Positions 22,716 through 35,320 of a DNA stretch of 64,000 nucleotides are shown here, piece after piece. The notes under the pieces were generated by a model, which did no database searches, was not told the origin of the DNA, and saw nothing but the letters and a program-made list of their open reading frames with translations. How positions within the stretch are numbered: position 1 is the first letter of the stretch; each line of letters starts with the position of its first letter. The translations under genes were made by a program, and so were the position numbers. The DNA comes from Oxytricha trifallax. Its lineage: Eukaryota > Ciliophora > Spirotrichea > Sporadotrichida > Oxytrichidae. The stretch lies in the NCBI GenBank assembly GCA_000711775.1, contig ARYC01001916.1, positions 1 through 64,000 of the forward strand. The letters run 5' to 3'.

Positions 22716-25228
22716 ATTATTCCTACATTCTTAACGTAATTTAAACCACTTCTTTGAATTTAAAGAGTTTTATTCGATATAATTTCTCTGCTTATTGTTG
22801 TTTAATTTTAGCAGACTTGAAAGGTTTAAGTTTAAATAAAGCATCAACATGAAAGTACTCATTTTTTAAATGAAATAATTTAACTTTATTTCATTATTAC
22901 ATGGAAGTTTTTTCAAATAGTAAGTGAGAAGTTTAAATGAATCCATTTGGGTTTGTTAACATATTTAGTTAGGTCTACTATTAAAAAAAGAAATATTTTT
23001 TAATTCAAAGTCCACACCTAAATTTTATTTGCATAAAGACTCCTTGAACTTAATGCTTTAGTTGTCTGTAATTAAAATTTAATAATTAATATTCTAAAAA
23101 AGGTTCTATTAATATACAGATTTGATTTATTTAGATTTTATTATATGATTTGCTTTTTAGAAAATTATAAGTTACAAAAATCTTTTGGCATTTTAACTAA
23201 AAAATTAGAGTCATTGATAATCTATATTAATATAAACTATACACGATTGGCAATTCTGTGAATCACAAAAATAGAACTCAATTAATAGATAGAAAATCAA
23301 TTAAAATATTACTCTTAGGTTAATACATTTAGATTTTAATTAAATATTGCTAATTACTGATTTATCGCATCTTTATTTATATTATCACAATAATTCAACT
23401 ATATTTTTATAAAATAATAAATTTTCACGTAATGTGGACTTTTCACTTGATGAATTCAACTAATTTACATTAACTATTTTTTACTTATATGCTATTAACT
23501 AACGAAAAACCAAAATACTTTATCAATAATTTGACATAATCTTCCAAAATAGCATATAAAATGCTTCAGCTACTGCAATCACCTACTTTGATTTATACAC
23601 TTTCCAATTCACATTCTAAAAGAGACCGATCTCGTTGCTTGACTTATCAAAGTCAGTGGGAGTGCAAATTATGGTTAGATTTGTGATTAATTTAAGGAAA
23701 AATCCATAAAAGTTATTCTTAAAAACACACTAAAGCTTTTGCAAATCATCAATATTTTATTGAAATGCTTCAGTAAATCAGTATATCGGGGAATTTAAAG
23801 GCATTTATACTATTTATTATTGTGCAAATAATCAATCATGTAAGTTGTTCATTCTTTAACTTTACTAAATTGTTATCTCTCTATGGGAGGATTAATAGAA
23901 CAATTGAGCTTTATTCTACCAATGTTAGATTAAATTTTTATATTTGATTCATTATTTATTTGCATAACAATAGATAATTAATAAATTATAAAATCCAAAA
24001 CTTTTAATCTTTAACTTTTATTAGCTAAAAATACTGCTTATTTCTAAATAAAAATTTAATTTTTTTAATGAGCTTAAAGAATTAAGGTTTTGGGGTTTAT
24101 TTATGTATATATATATTGTTTCAAATATTTTTATAAATAATTGAATACATGCAAACAGTTTTAGCATAAAAGATTTTACAAGGGAATAGCATTAAATGAT
24201 AAAAGTAATTTAAATTAAATGACTGATAAGAGCAAATATATTAACAGCTCATTTGTGAAGATATTATTGTGGAATTTAAAGGATAAATAATAAAACTATA
24301 TGTGTATTTAATATAATTTTCAATTTCTAAAATATACAACCATCACCTATGCTCCAATAGGTTCAATTGCACCAATTTTTTTCATAAAAATTCTATTTTT
24401 TATTATAATAATAAAATAGATTATATAAAGTAAAAGTGAGAGAGTAAGTTCAGCATTTTTAATTGTTCAATCTTTGAAATTATAATATTATATTATTTCT
24501 GGGGGGAGGGAAATTTCCTGGCAAGTATTTTTTTATATATAATTTTAATGAATTATTAATCAATAATATATGTAATGATTTTCAACTCGTTTATTTTAAG
24601 AGGTTAAATATAATATTCTTTAAGTGTTTCGAAATCTTAAAATGCAAATGTTGTCTTATATCATATCATTGGATAAATTAAATCATTTTAAATTAGAATT
24701 ATTACCAAGAATTTGATTGATTAATGAAAATTAGGATGTTGCAAATAGGAAATACTAACTGTTATGAAGTAAATTTTAAATATAATAAGCATTGAGTATA
24801 TTCCTCAAATCATGGGTAGCGAAAGGCTCATAAGTCTTTTGTAATATTCTTAGAAAAAAGAATTACAGAATAAAAACAAAGTAAAAAAAAAGAATTTTAA
24901 TTGCCGGGAAACTTTTCCTATCTTATTTCTGTATTTAAACTTAGTATTCTAATTTAATTGAGCAGCTATTGTTAGAAAAATCTATAAAATATGAGTAGGT
25001 AATTAATAATTAAATCATTAGAACACATTTTAATTGATTAAAATTTCTTGTATAATTTATTCAATGACATCAATCTAGGCATTTGTGAATATAGTTGCTG
25101 GGTAAGCATCTAGGCCATACTTTGGATGATCAATTATTCGACACATACCTATTTATTTTATTGGATAATCCTTTAAGAAATGTTTAATTGGATAAATTTA
25201 AGTAAATTGACAATATATATTAAGTTTC
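22716..25228. other. Gene-free AT-rich region
   Basis: No supported gene on either strand. 24082-24098 contains a degenerate telomere-like TTAAGGTTTTGGGGTTT. Short coding-like words just left of 25228 (minus strand, 25060-25140, DAYPATIFTNAQIDVIEQI) may be a further exon of the next gene. Confidence 0.45.
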
Positions 25229-25651
25229 TCAAAATTCTAGCACAAATTATAAATGTTCAATTCCAAGTAATTCATAGTAAACAATATTAGGGTTGTCAGA
25301 GTTCATTAATATGCCAGATGATGGGTCAACATAGTCAAAAAATAATTATCTCTAGTCTGCTTTCGATTTCTCATAATTTTTAGAATCTTCTTCTATGTTA
25401 CTACTTTAACTTAGACCAGTTTAATCCAATAATAATGAATCATAATTACCATCTGTAATAGTCTCTATGAGACTGTGTTATTAAATTTTTCTATCAATTT
25501 ATGAATAAAATTCTCTCAATTTCTTCTCTAAAGTCTATGCAAACCTTATAAACCTTTCTAAATTTCCATCTTTACTGCTCTCACTCTAGAAAGTCTTTTT
25601 CTCATTTATCGTGTTTTTTGCGCTAGGTTGAAATGTAATTATTATATTCAT
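25229..25651 (-). CDS. Unknown small acidic protein, ~140 residues
   Basis: The minus strand is open from ATG 25651 to TGA 25231-25229 with many TAA/TAG glutamines. The N-terminal half is polar, then comes a helix-forming stretch (LERFIRFAQTLEKKLREFYS) and an acidic end (FFDYVDPSSGILMN). It may continue through one or two introns to about 25060, where another minus-strand segment is open. It is divergent from the BTB/LRR gene starting at 25976. No family recognised. Confidence 0.5.
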
Positions 25652-25975
25652 GCTTTAGAGAAGGAGTTTTGGGGTTAATGGAAATATATGTGTTAGCTCA
25701 TTTTATGTGAAATAAGAAGTTGTTGGATGGATTGAATATTCTAGTTCTAATGACTTATTATCATTTAATTATACAACTGTTCCAGAGCTCTCCATTAATT
25801 TATAATTGTTAATTTACTGTAAGCTTTTTAAAATTTAATGAAATAGTTTAAAATAATGAGTAATAAAGAATGTGGCTTTAGTTGAATATGATTAAACTTG
25901 CTGAAGTTATAATATTAAAATTCAAATTTATAATTAATTAAATAAAGAAGAAAGAAAGGAAATTTTGTATAAAAT

Positions 25976-28900
25976 GACATCTACTTCAGAGCAATCAATT
26001 AATACAGATTAATTCGCATCTCAAAGTTCAGTTGCGATTGATGACAGTTCTACTGGGTAAGTCTTTACAACTATTCATATAACTAAATAGTGTAAAAAGA
26101 TAAATTTGATAACAAATTCTTAAATGTAAAATTAACTTATGTTTGTTAATTTAGGTTAAGCAGCTAGAAAATGACTTTGGAAGAGGCAGAAATGCAATTA
26201 GGATATTAATTGCTTACACATGCAGGCAATCTCACTAAAATCATTGTAGGCATATCATATTTTAATTAATCCAACACTATTGAGAAAATATGTATATTTA
26301 TGATTTTTATAATTTAGAAATAAATGAGAGAATTGAAGAAGGCTCAGAAATAATGGAGTGAGTAGATGGAATAGCAATAGTAATCCCAATTTGAAAATTA
26401 AGATCAATTTTTTTGATCATGAGAAAATTCATGAATAGATTGCAATTATTAAATAAATATAAAATGAGAGTTAAAATTTTATCAATTAAAAATATTGACA
26501 CTTAAAATTATAGAATTAAAAATTATAATCAATTAATTAAAATATATTTTTTAATTATTTATTGCAAATATTTCAATTAGAATAAATTGGTTTTAGTTAG
26601 AACTTAAACAATCTTAAAAGTAGCAAGCACTTAATCAAGGTAAACCATAAAATATAAATCAGAAAAATTAAATATTACTTAAAGCAAAACATATTTTATT
26701 AGTTTATCAAGAAGTTGACATCAAGAGACAAATTAGTATAAAAGAAAAAGGAGCATTAATGGAAATTAGATTAAAAGAAGTTTAAATTTATGAAAAATGA
26801 GAAGCAAAAAGATCAATTCAGGAATATCCTATTCAAGCAGTACGATATAAAAATAAGTTCAGCATTATCAAAGAAATCCAAAGATAATGGTTAATCCACT
26901 TTCTAGAATTACCAAGATTTGCCTTCAAATTTGCATTAGCTGTATTTTGATGCCATTGAAGATAGAAATTTCACACAAATTAAGATTGATTTATTTTCCA
27001 CTGCTGTGAGAAGAAATATACAGTAGTTTTCCAAGATTAGATCAGATTTATTGAGTAAAATTGATGGGAAAAAAGCACAGTTAAAGATCAATTAAAATTA
27101 ATATAATTTATAATGTTAAATCGTTCATATAAATTCCCCCAGATTTTATAATAAATATAAATAACTATCATGTCAGATATGAATTAAAACTTAAAAAGAA
27201 AGTACATTAAAAAGAATGTAGATTACAAAAAGTCCTTGAAAGGTTTGGCTATTGAAGAGCCAAAGAATTTCTTTTAATAAATGGTATTTGACTTAAAGAA
27301 AGACATTTAGAATGTTACTTCTTTGGCCAGAGAGAAGAATGAATTGTATCAATAATAAGCTAACCTCTCCCAGTATTAATAAATCAATATTTTTCTAGGA
27401 ATAATATATGAATATTTTTTAATAAAATAATTAGTGCTTTTTCTGATATAATTTTGAAAATTTTGAACATAAATTTTTAGTTTAGTAATAACTAAGTTAA
27501 GATGCAAGTTAGCAAAGAAGCCAAATAGTTGACAATCTCTAGGAAAGTCTAGACATCTAACTTTAGTCACAACGCGACTAAGACCAAGACATAGCAGCTG
27601 CGAACACGAACATGATTCTCGACTCCTAAAATTCCAATTAAGTGTTTAATAGTCATCACCAATACCACACAGGCGACCCAATTTCAATTACATCATAAAT
27701 CATGATGATGTCGCCCAACTTGCCAAGTGGCTCTGCAAATTCCTAACAATTAATTGATTAAATTGAACAACAAAATCAGCTAACTGCTACTAAAGCCAAG
27801 ATGCAGTAGTAAATCAGGCAGTTGAAACATATGGAGTAATTAGAGGTTAAGACTATATCTGAGAGATCACATGAGGATTCTATGGACTATTATAATTATA
27901 ATCATATAAGTTCATTTTATAGTTTTGTGACTGAATCTGAACTTGATTCTCTTTTGAATATACACTAACTAATATGTAATTATTTATTGGACTACGTATC
28001 TATGAGTCTAACATCAAGCAGAGTAAATACTCCAGGAGGGCATCACAAAAATTACCTATCAAGCGGGGGCATTTAGAGAAGACTCTAAGGTGAAATTAAT
28101 GACATAGATGAGAGTGCCATTCAAGATGCTGATTAGTAATTGAAGAGTGGCTTGAAAATAGGCGGTAAATAGATCTAGATACTGGATTTACTCAACGAGA
28201 TAAACTTCCAATATACAATAATTTTATAATCTAATCATGACTACTTTATTCATGTATTAAGCACAAACATTTATTTAAAGTTTCTTACCGTGTTTTTAAT
28301 TTAATTGCTATATTTTATGTGAAGAAGCTGATGAACATAAATTAGATGAAACTGACATTTTAGCAGGTGAAGGGCTATCAGGTAGAGGTGCTGGTAAAAA
28401 CCAAGAAGATGAAGAGGCAGAGACTGAATAAGAAGAAAACAAGATTATTGAATAAATCATGTAAGCTTTACAGGTTAAGGATGGCAGTGATATGGATTAT
28501 AATAGTGTTATATCCTCAACTGATGGCATATACCTTCAGAATATCAACAGTCTGCAAATTTTTAATAATTTTGACAATTTATTCTATTTTACAAAGAAAA
28601 TTACTTTGATGTATAGACTATTCTTCTTGAATTATTTAGTAAGTGAGCAGTTGGAATCAGTGATAAAATATCTTTATCATTTGGATGACCCCGACAAGTG
28701 CGCCTTTGAAATGCCTTAGGATTTCAGAGTACTAATGAATCTATTCGAGACAGCAGAGTACCTGGGGATGGACAGGATGAAGGTAGACATCACAGTTGAG
28801 ATTTGCAAGAAAGAAGAATTCCTCAAATATACTAATGTCAGGAGGCATTTAATTCAAAATAAATTATTAATTTAAATTTTTAATATATAAGTTAAGGGAT

Positions 28901-30614
28901 TACATTGATAATTTAGCTGAAAATCAATTAGAAGATGTAAATTCAAAATTATTAATTATTTGACTATAGATTTATGAGAATTTGAATCCAGATATTTTGA
29001 TGTTTGTGCTTACTGATCCAGCACTTTAAAGTATAAATCATGTTGAGAACTGGGCTTATATAAACTTTATCAATTTGTTACGATATGTTAATTTTATATA
29101 AATTGATAATTTACTTGGGAATTATTATGCAAATTTTACAAGAAATAGAATTGAATATATGGAGAGAATGAAGGATGACGATTCTTTCAGATTTGTATTT
29201 GATGAAGACTTATAATTCCTACCCAAAGAATACTATGTATGCCATAGATTGTTACATATATAATTCAATTAATTTAGGAAGTGTACAACGACACAGTAGA
29301 CAATTTATAGACCAAAGACACAATAATAGCGCATTTGCTAGACTTCATAAATCTATTGAGAGAAGATTTTAGACAGCTACCCTTCGATTTTCACTCATGT
29401 TTCTACTATGATGTGGAGAGCAAGCAGTTCAAGATTCATAGAAAGTTTTTGTAATAAGATGACTTCAAGTTGGCCACCAATCCTCCACCCCCTTTCAAAA
29501 CTTTCAGAGTAAGTTTATACAAATTTTAAATACAAGCAAAAACTTTTTATGCTTTTTTTCCAGTATAAATGCTAACCAAAATTATATAGAGACCATTAAT
29601 CTTGTTTTCAGCATTTGAAGCCACAAATTTTGCAATATGTTTGACTGAAATATTTTCCTTATCAAAAAGATTTTCTCAAATCAGAATTTTAAATTTGAGG
29701 GGATTTGTCACTCTATAAAAGGAGCAAGTATTGAAGATATTATAAAGCTGTGACTAAGTTGCACATCTTAACCTATCTTTTGTAAAATCAGTCGAGTAAG
29801 TAGTTAGATTCTCATAAAGAAACATTAATTATCATCATAAATTGAGGAAAGAAAATATCTAAAGTGTATTTATTTATTTAGTGATGAAGTAGCAGATTAT
29901 TTGGGTTCTAAGTTCTAGAAAACATTGATTTCACTTGAAATGAGAGCTTGCTCAAATCTAACTGATAAAGGAATCATTAACCTTTTTAAAAGATTACTAT
30001 ATTCATTCTTACTTTATTAAAAAGATGAAAAATTTATTTCTCTTTGCGAAGGATTGTCAGGAATAAAAGAAAAGAGAAATGGGGAGGAGTTTGCAGATGA
30101 TTATGCGAGATATAAACCCTTCAATAGACATGAAACAGTTGCAAAACTTAGACATCTCAATCTTGCTGATCTAAAGCAAATAACTGTAAGAAAAAAAAAG
30201 ACAAAAATTTTATTCAATACTATAAAAGCCATCCTTATTAATAATGTTTTTAATAGAACAAAGCCATGAAGAGCATATCATTTAACTTATTCCCAGAGCT
30301 TGTTGACCTCTCGATTGTAAGTATTTGTTTGATATTTATAAATCTATTTTTTATTTCAGTGGGGATGCTACAAGATAACAAACGAAGGCTTTTTGGAACT
30401 TTGTACAGCTCACAGATCAGACAACTTCCGCAGAGTGAATTATTGCGGTTGCTACAAAATCTCAGATGATTCCAGATTGTGGATTTCCTCTTCCTTCAGC
30501 AGAGTCATTATTTATAATAAAGTCGATGACTTTGGCAAGGAATTAGACTTGGATCAGGTTGTCCCACCAGTTGTAGAATCGCATCAATCAACGAATGATG
30601 ATAAATAAGATTGA
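25976..30614 (+). CDS. BTB-like / leucine-rich-repeat protein (multi-exon)
   Basis: ATG 25976 starts a short exon ending at donor 26057. Coding segments continue through 26333-26430, 26615-27090, 27180-27440, 27485-28220 (Gln-rich, coiled-coil), 28324-28850, 28905-28960, 28974-29070, 29110-29240, 29278-29511, 29590-29790, 29880-30185, 30264-30315 and 30361-30614 (TGA 30612). The 28600-28830 segment (VIKYLYHLDD..LFETAEYLGMDRMKV) looks like the end of a BTB/POZ fold. The last third has leucine-rich repeats of the F-box/AMN1 kind (IRILNLRGF, VAHLNLSF, LRHLNLADL, LVDLSIWGCYKITNEGFLEL). Such proteins usually act as substrate adaptors for cullin ubiquitin ligases; that role is inferred. Most gaps have GT..AG ends, some may be IESs. 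It could be two adjacent genes, the split being near 27450. Confidence 0.6.
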
Positions 30615-31116
30615 GTCAGTAATATATTTGGACAGAGATAAATCAGTAAAATGCAATGATTAATTATTGGATTATATCGAAGTAATTCTAACAATAATAG
30701 GAATACTAATGTTTCATGATATAATATCCTCTTAAACTAATTTCTTACTTTCATAAATTAATGCAATAACATTTGTTAAGCTTTTCATTTATAATAATTT
30801 TTATAAATGAAGAATTGTGATAAAATTATATGATTTATCACATTTGAATCTTTTATACTAAATAAAAATATGTTTTATTTGGATTCAGAAGATGTAAATA
30901 TATTTATATTTTAAATTAAAAACTTTATTAAATTGTTCGCAAATATAATATTTCTGCTCATATTTTAGTTAATTTAATTTTTAATTTTTTCTTCTAGCGA
31001 TTTAATATATATTATTAATTTTTGAAATAAATTCTTATTGATAGTTTATTTCAAAATATATTAATCAATAAAAAAGCAGTATATATTTTTTATTAATTAA
31101 AACTTTTTAATAAACA

Positions 31117-31563
31117 ATGGTAGAAAACACTTAACAATCCTAATAATAAGCTATCGACATCCTAAAGACCTAGCAATTCACTTGCACTGTCTCTAGTGTA
31201 TTAATGAAAAATCACAAATAATACGGCAAGAAATTCATGTACGATGGTAAAGCGAACACTTGCTGGTACTCAGACCAGGGTCTCCCCCAGTTTGTCACCT
31301 TCAAATTCGAACAGGCTTAATAATAACTCAAAACAGTGAAGATTCTGTCGCAAGGCGGGTTTTGTCCAAAAGAAATCGCTATATATTTTGACGATAAGGA
31401 GGTTGAGGGGCATGAAATGGAAGATAGTAATTTGGAGTAAGAGATAAATATCAATGAAGAAAATTAGAAAATTAAGTTTAGTACGGTCAAATTTGAGTTT
31501 AGGTAGATTAGTGATTTATTTGGAAGATGTATTATCTATAATATTTCATTGATTTCGCCTTGA
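31117..31563 (+). CDS. NR2C2AP/TRA16-like F5/8-type C (discoidin) domain protein
   Basis: A complete uninterrupted 148-residue gene, ATG 31117 to TGA 31561-31563. The family hallmark is present: SSVLMKNHKQYGKKFMYDG, then CWYSDQGLPQFVTFKF, QGGFCPKEI in the middle and DLFGRCIIYNISLI at the end, which line up with the galactose-binding-like fold of nuclear receptor 2C2-associated protein along its whole length. Function in protists is unknown; in animals it binds the TR4 receptor, which ciliates lack, so an ancestral role must differ. No intron or IES, in contrast with its neighbours. The right end converges on the glycosyltransferase gene stopping at 31774. Confidence 0.88.
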
Positions 31564-31773
31564 AATAAATTCATTTATCATGAATCTTAGAGAAATTTAA
31601 ATTATTTATATTTACTGTTCAATAAATATAAAGCACTTGATTTATACTACTTCATATAACTTATATTTGATAGACATTTTAATAAAAATTTGGATAAGTT
31701 CTTTTAAATAGATTATTTGTAAAATTTTCAATAACATTTCATCTTTATTAAGAATTAATTGATAGTCAATCAC

Positions 31774-34194
31774 TCAATAGCATCCTTATTAATGCAAATT
31801 TAAAAAATATAATAAAATTATATCCTCTTGTTAACAATTTTGAGTCGAATTATCACAAATTAAAGTTGTCACATCAATTTGCTAATCAATACTTTTAATA
31901 TCTTCAGTTTCAATAGTAACTTAACCATCAGTACTTAACTCACTAACTTATAAATCTTTTTCATTTTCTATCTCTATATTTTCACTCTCATTTTGGAGGC
32001 TATTCTTAGTTTGATTTTCATTCATATTATTATCAGTAATACTTTAATCCTCGATTTCATCTTAATATTCAGGCTCCAGATTATAATAATCTTTGGGCTC
32101 TAACTTCAAAGATCCTACGTTTATAATTGCATATCTAAAGTATAAGCTCATTTTTTCATTTTTATTTTCAAAAGAGTAGTAATCGTAGAAATTCAATAAA
32201 AAGAATAGCAAACGAGATCTTTCGTCCTCATATAAACATTCCTACAAGTTATCCACCACCAAGTTGTTTATAAAGTAAAATAAATACATTATAAATTGAG
32301 ATTTATTTAAGTTTTACATAAATAAAAACCAAGCAATTCATAAACTCGAAGTCAATTTCATCATATTCTTTGCCATATATAAAACTGAAGGCTTTTGGAT
32401 ATATTTCTCTTATTTTATAATGAATCCAGGTGAAGTCTCTATTTACATTTTCTTCTTTTCTTGCTTTAGCAGTGTGAACTCTGTATAGTACTAGGAACTC
32501 ATCTAAAATCTCAAAATGAAAGTTGTGCTCGTACATTTATAAACTTAAATTCTGTTAAAAATGATTGATGTATAAATTGTTAATTTTTTAAAAGTTAAAT
32601 TGTGAGTTTTTTAATCATTTATATTTTATATATAGTTGAAATGTAATATTTAAACCAAGTAATTTACTCCGAGTATTTTAATATCTAACTACAAAAATTA
32701 AAAAAATATCTTATAATTAATTACTTCACAACCAGGATTCTTTTAATTCTTATAATATATTTTCTAGTTGGTATTTTTGATTTTCCGTAAATTAAATTTT
32801 AAATTTCAATTAATAAAAGATAATAATATTAACTAAATTAAATGAAACTTTCCATGAAAATTTAATAATTAAAATAATGAAATTTATAAGTTTTAAATTA
32901 GTCTCAACCAAAGATCGTAGTCCTCTGCACAAATCAGGTTTAAAAATGATTTAAATAATTTTATTTCTTTTAAATTTCCAAAATGATGCATGATTTTTAT
33001 TCTAAATAAATTTATTTGATAATTATATTAATTTTAATGAGGTTATAGTAAACATACTCTCTATTTTTATCATTATATCTAATGAAAGCAGTACTATGAG
33101 CCATATAATTAAGAAATACCATGTTCAACCTCATTTCTTCATTGTCCATGCCTCTTGAAAAATAATCATATAAAATCACATCATTTTCATCGATAACTTT
33201 CATTTTTGCGCCCAAAACATCAATTTATGGGTTCACCAGCATGTAGTGTATAATAAATAATAATTTTAATTTTAAAAAAATGAGAATATCCAATTATTAT
33301 TGTTTGATTACTTATTTTATTTTATATATAATTATACTTATTTCAATAATCTTTCAGGAAGCATTATAAAACCCTGTAAATATTTTAGGAATAAAGTGCA
33401 AATATAAAATAAACTAACTTAACTTAATAAGTTAGATATAATTTGAAGTGCATTTTAGCACAATAATTTAATTAAAAAAAGCATTTTGTTATTATGTATA
33501 TATTTAGTAATAGACATACTAATTGAGTAATTAATTTCTTATTAATTGAACATTTTTACCATTTTTAATCAAATGGACTTTATCATCGTCATCAAAGATG
33601 GCTATAAATTCACCTTTACTCTAGTAGATGCCATAGTTCTTAGGAAACTGTGAATCACCGTAGTTAGTGAAATTATTTATCACATTTATAGACATTATAT
33701 ATGAAAATACAGATGACTGCTTTAAATGCTTATAATAATTAGTGTAAAGATAGTGGACATGAATTCTCGGATCGTAGTTTTCTCCAGTCTCTGGATCTCC
33801 ATATCTCCTTAACACTTCCAGAGCTTCTGGCTTGTGCGAACCGTCATCCACAATTATCAACTCCCAGTTAATTCTAAATAATTTACAACCCCTTATCCTA
33901 TTTTAGTAAAATTTACCTATAATTTGAGTTTGTGTAGGTTTATTAGAGTACTGATTCAATGGCTTACTCCAAATATCTGCCTCTATTATATGACGATGTG
34001 ATCACAGATATTAATGGTTAATTCTTGACATTGGTTAAGTCCAAGCAAAATACATAAGGGGAGGTGGTCTCGGTACCATCAGCTGTCTACTGAGGACATG
34101 AAGCAGCTTGCTCTGTTAAATTCAGCGAGAGCATTGCAATTAACAAAGAAAAAAGTATTTGCTTAGTTTTACTTTTCAATTAGACCAATGCCAT
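31774..34194 (-). CDS. Family-2-like glycosyltransferase GT-A, membrane-anchored
   Basis: Start ATG 34194; residues ~12-27 (KQILFSLLIAMLSLNL) form a signal anchor, suggesting an ER/Golgi lumenal enzyme. The GT-A fold follows: ISVITSSYNRGRYLEQAIES, TYTNWELIIVDDGSHKPEAL, GEFIAIFDDDD (metal-binding aspartates), NPQIDVLGAKMKV, AHSTAFIRY, AEDYDLWLRL, and YEHNFHFEIL..VLYRVHTAKARKEE. An acidic Asn/Glu-rich tail ends at TGA 31776-31774. Such enzymes transfer a sugar from a nucleotide donor; substrate unknown. Four IESs are resolved (pointers AGTT, TTAGTG, AGGTT, ATT on the plus strand); the join between DDDD and NPQIDV (about 33240-33580) is not. It is one of at least four tandem minus-strand paralogs. 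Confidence 0.87.
32538..32899. other. IES in GT-A, 362 bp, pointer ATT
   Basis: ATT at 32535-32537 and 32897-32899. Removal joins DLWLRL to MYEHNFHFEIL in frame, matching the order in GT-E. Confidence 0.75.
32941..33044. other. IES in GT-A, 104 bp, pointer AGGTT
   Basis: AGGTT at 32936-32940 and 33040-33044. Removal restores VYYNLICAEDYDLWLRL. Confidence 0.85.
33670..33744. other. IES in GT-A, 75 bp, pointer TTAGTG
   Basis: TTAGTG at 33664-33669 and 33739-33744. The frame stays open through it, but removal gives HYLYTNYGDSQFPKNYG, the expected family spacing; kept in, it adds 25 hydrophobic residues. Confidence 0.82.
33870..33930. other. IES in GT-A, 61 bp, pointer AGTT
   Basis: AGTT at 33866-33869 and 33927-33930 (plus strand). 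Removal restores TYTN-WELIIVDDG on the minus strand. Confidence 0.87.
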
Positions 34195-34367
34195 ATTTCA
34201 AATTTATTAATAGAGATATCTTATAGATATTAAAGTATAATACAAGCTTATTAAACATTAATTAAGAAATAAAATCAATCACATTAAATCTGATTTAGTC
34301 AATGAATAAATACTTATTTACACTACTCAATTTACAGATGACATCAGAAATAGTGATACTTTTCTAT

Positions 34368-34982
34368 GGCTATGAAGTAGTATCCTCCCCCCTAATGTAT
34401 ACTTTTCTTTTTGTAGTCTGATAGAGTTTTTAACGCTAAGTAATAGTAGCAGATAAACACGGAATGTGCGAGCAATAGTTTTCGAGCTATGGCCTCATCA
34501 AAGTCACTTTTTATATATAAAAATCATTATAAATTTTACAAAAAATTTCAAATTTTTCACAAAATTTAATTTCTCTAAAATTAACGATTTTAGCAGTTTT
34601 TAACTATATTAACAAATTATATCTAATTTATTATAATTTTATAAAGTGAACTTTTATAGTCTTTATGAAAATCTTAAATGAAAGTTAAAATGATTTTTAA
34701 ATCACTTTATAAAATTATAATAAATTAGATATAATTTGTTAATATAGTTAAAAACTGCTAAAATCGTTAATTTTAGAGAAATTAAATTTGTGAAAAATTT
34801 GAAAATTTTTGTAAAATTTATAATGATTTTTATATATAAAAAGTGACTTTGATGAGGCCATAGCTCCAAAACTATTGCTCGCACATTCCGTGTTTATCTG
34901 CTACTATTACTTAGCGTTAAAAACTCTATCAGACTACAAAAAGAAAAGTATACATTAGGGGGGAGGATACTACCTCATAGCC
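34368..34982. mobile_element. Palindromic foldback/MITE-like element, 615 bp, 8-bp target duplication
   Basis: Two near-identical inverted arms of roughly 290 bp meet around a short centre near 34660-34700. The ends read GGCTATGA..TCATAGCC and are flanked by TTTTCTAT at 34360-34367 and 34983-34990. Arms contain TATCCTCCCCCCTAATGTAT and are otherwise AT-rich; no ORF with coding character. An 8-bp duplication is the hAT signature, but it could equally be an 8-bp IES pointer. It lies between GT-A (start 34194) and GT-B (stop 35038). Confidence 0.85.
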
Positions 34983-35037
34983 TTTTCTATTTATTGTGCG
35001 TCTGATACCCTAACTATCCATTCTTTTATTAAATGAG

Positions 35038-35285
35038 TCATTCTCTCATTTCCGTAATACGAATAGTGACTTAGATATTTCTTTTAAATTAATGTTTACG
35101 TTCCTTGTATAAGTTAAATTAATGTAAAAAACTGAGAAGATTAATGAGGAAATATTGCAATTATTGTTTATTTGTGATACATCCATCCTATATCTTCTAT
35201 TAATCCAAACTCTTGATTAAGCAGTGCATGTCCTCATATAAACTGGAAATATCATTTGTCACATCTTCATTTCTAATAATTATCA

Positions 35286-35320
<35 letters not shown>

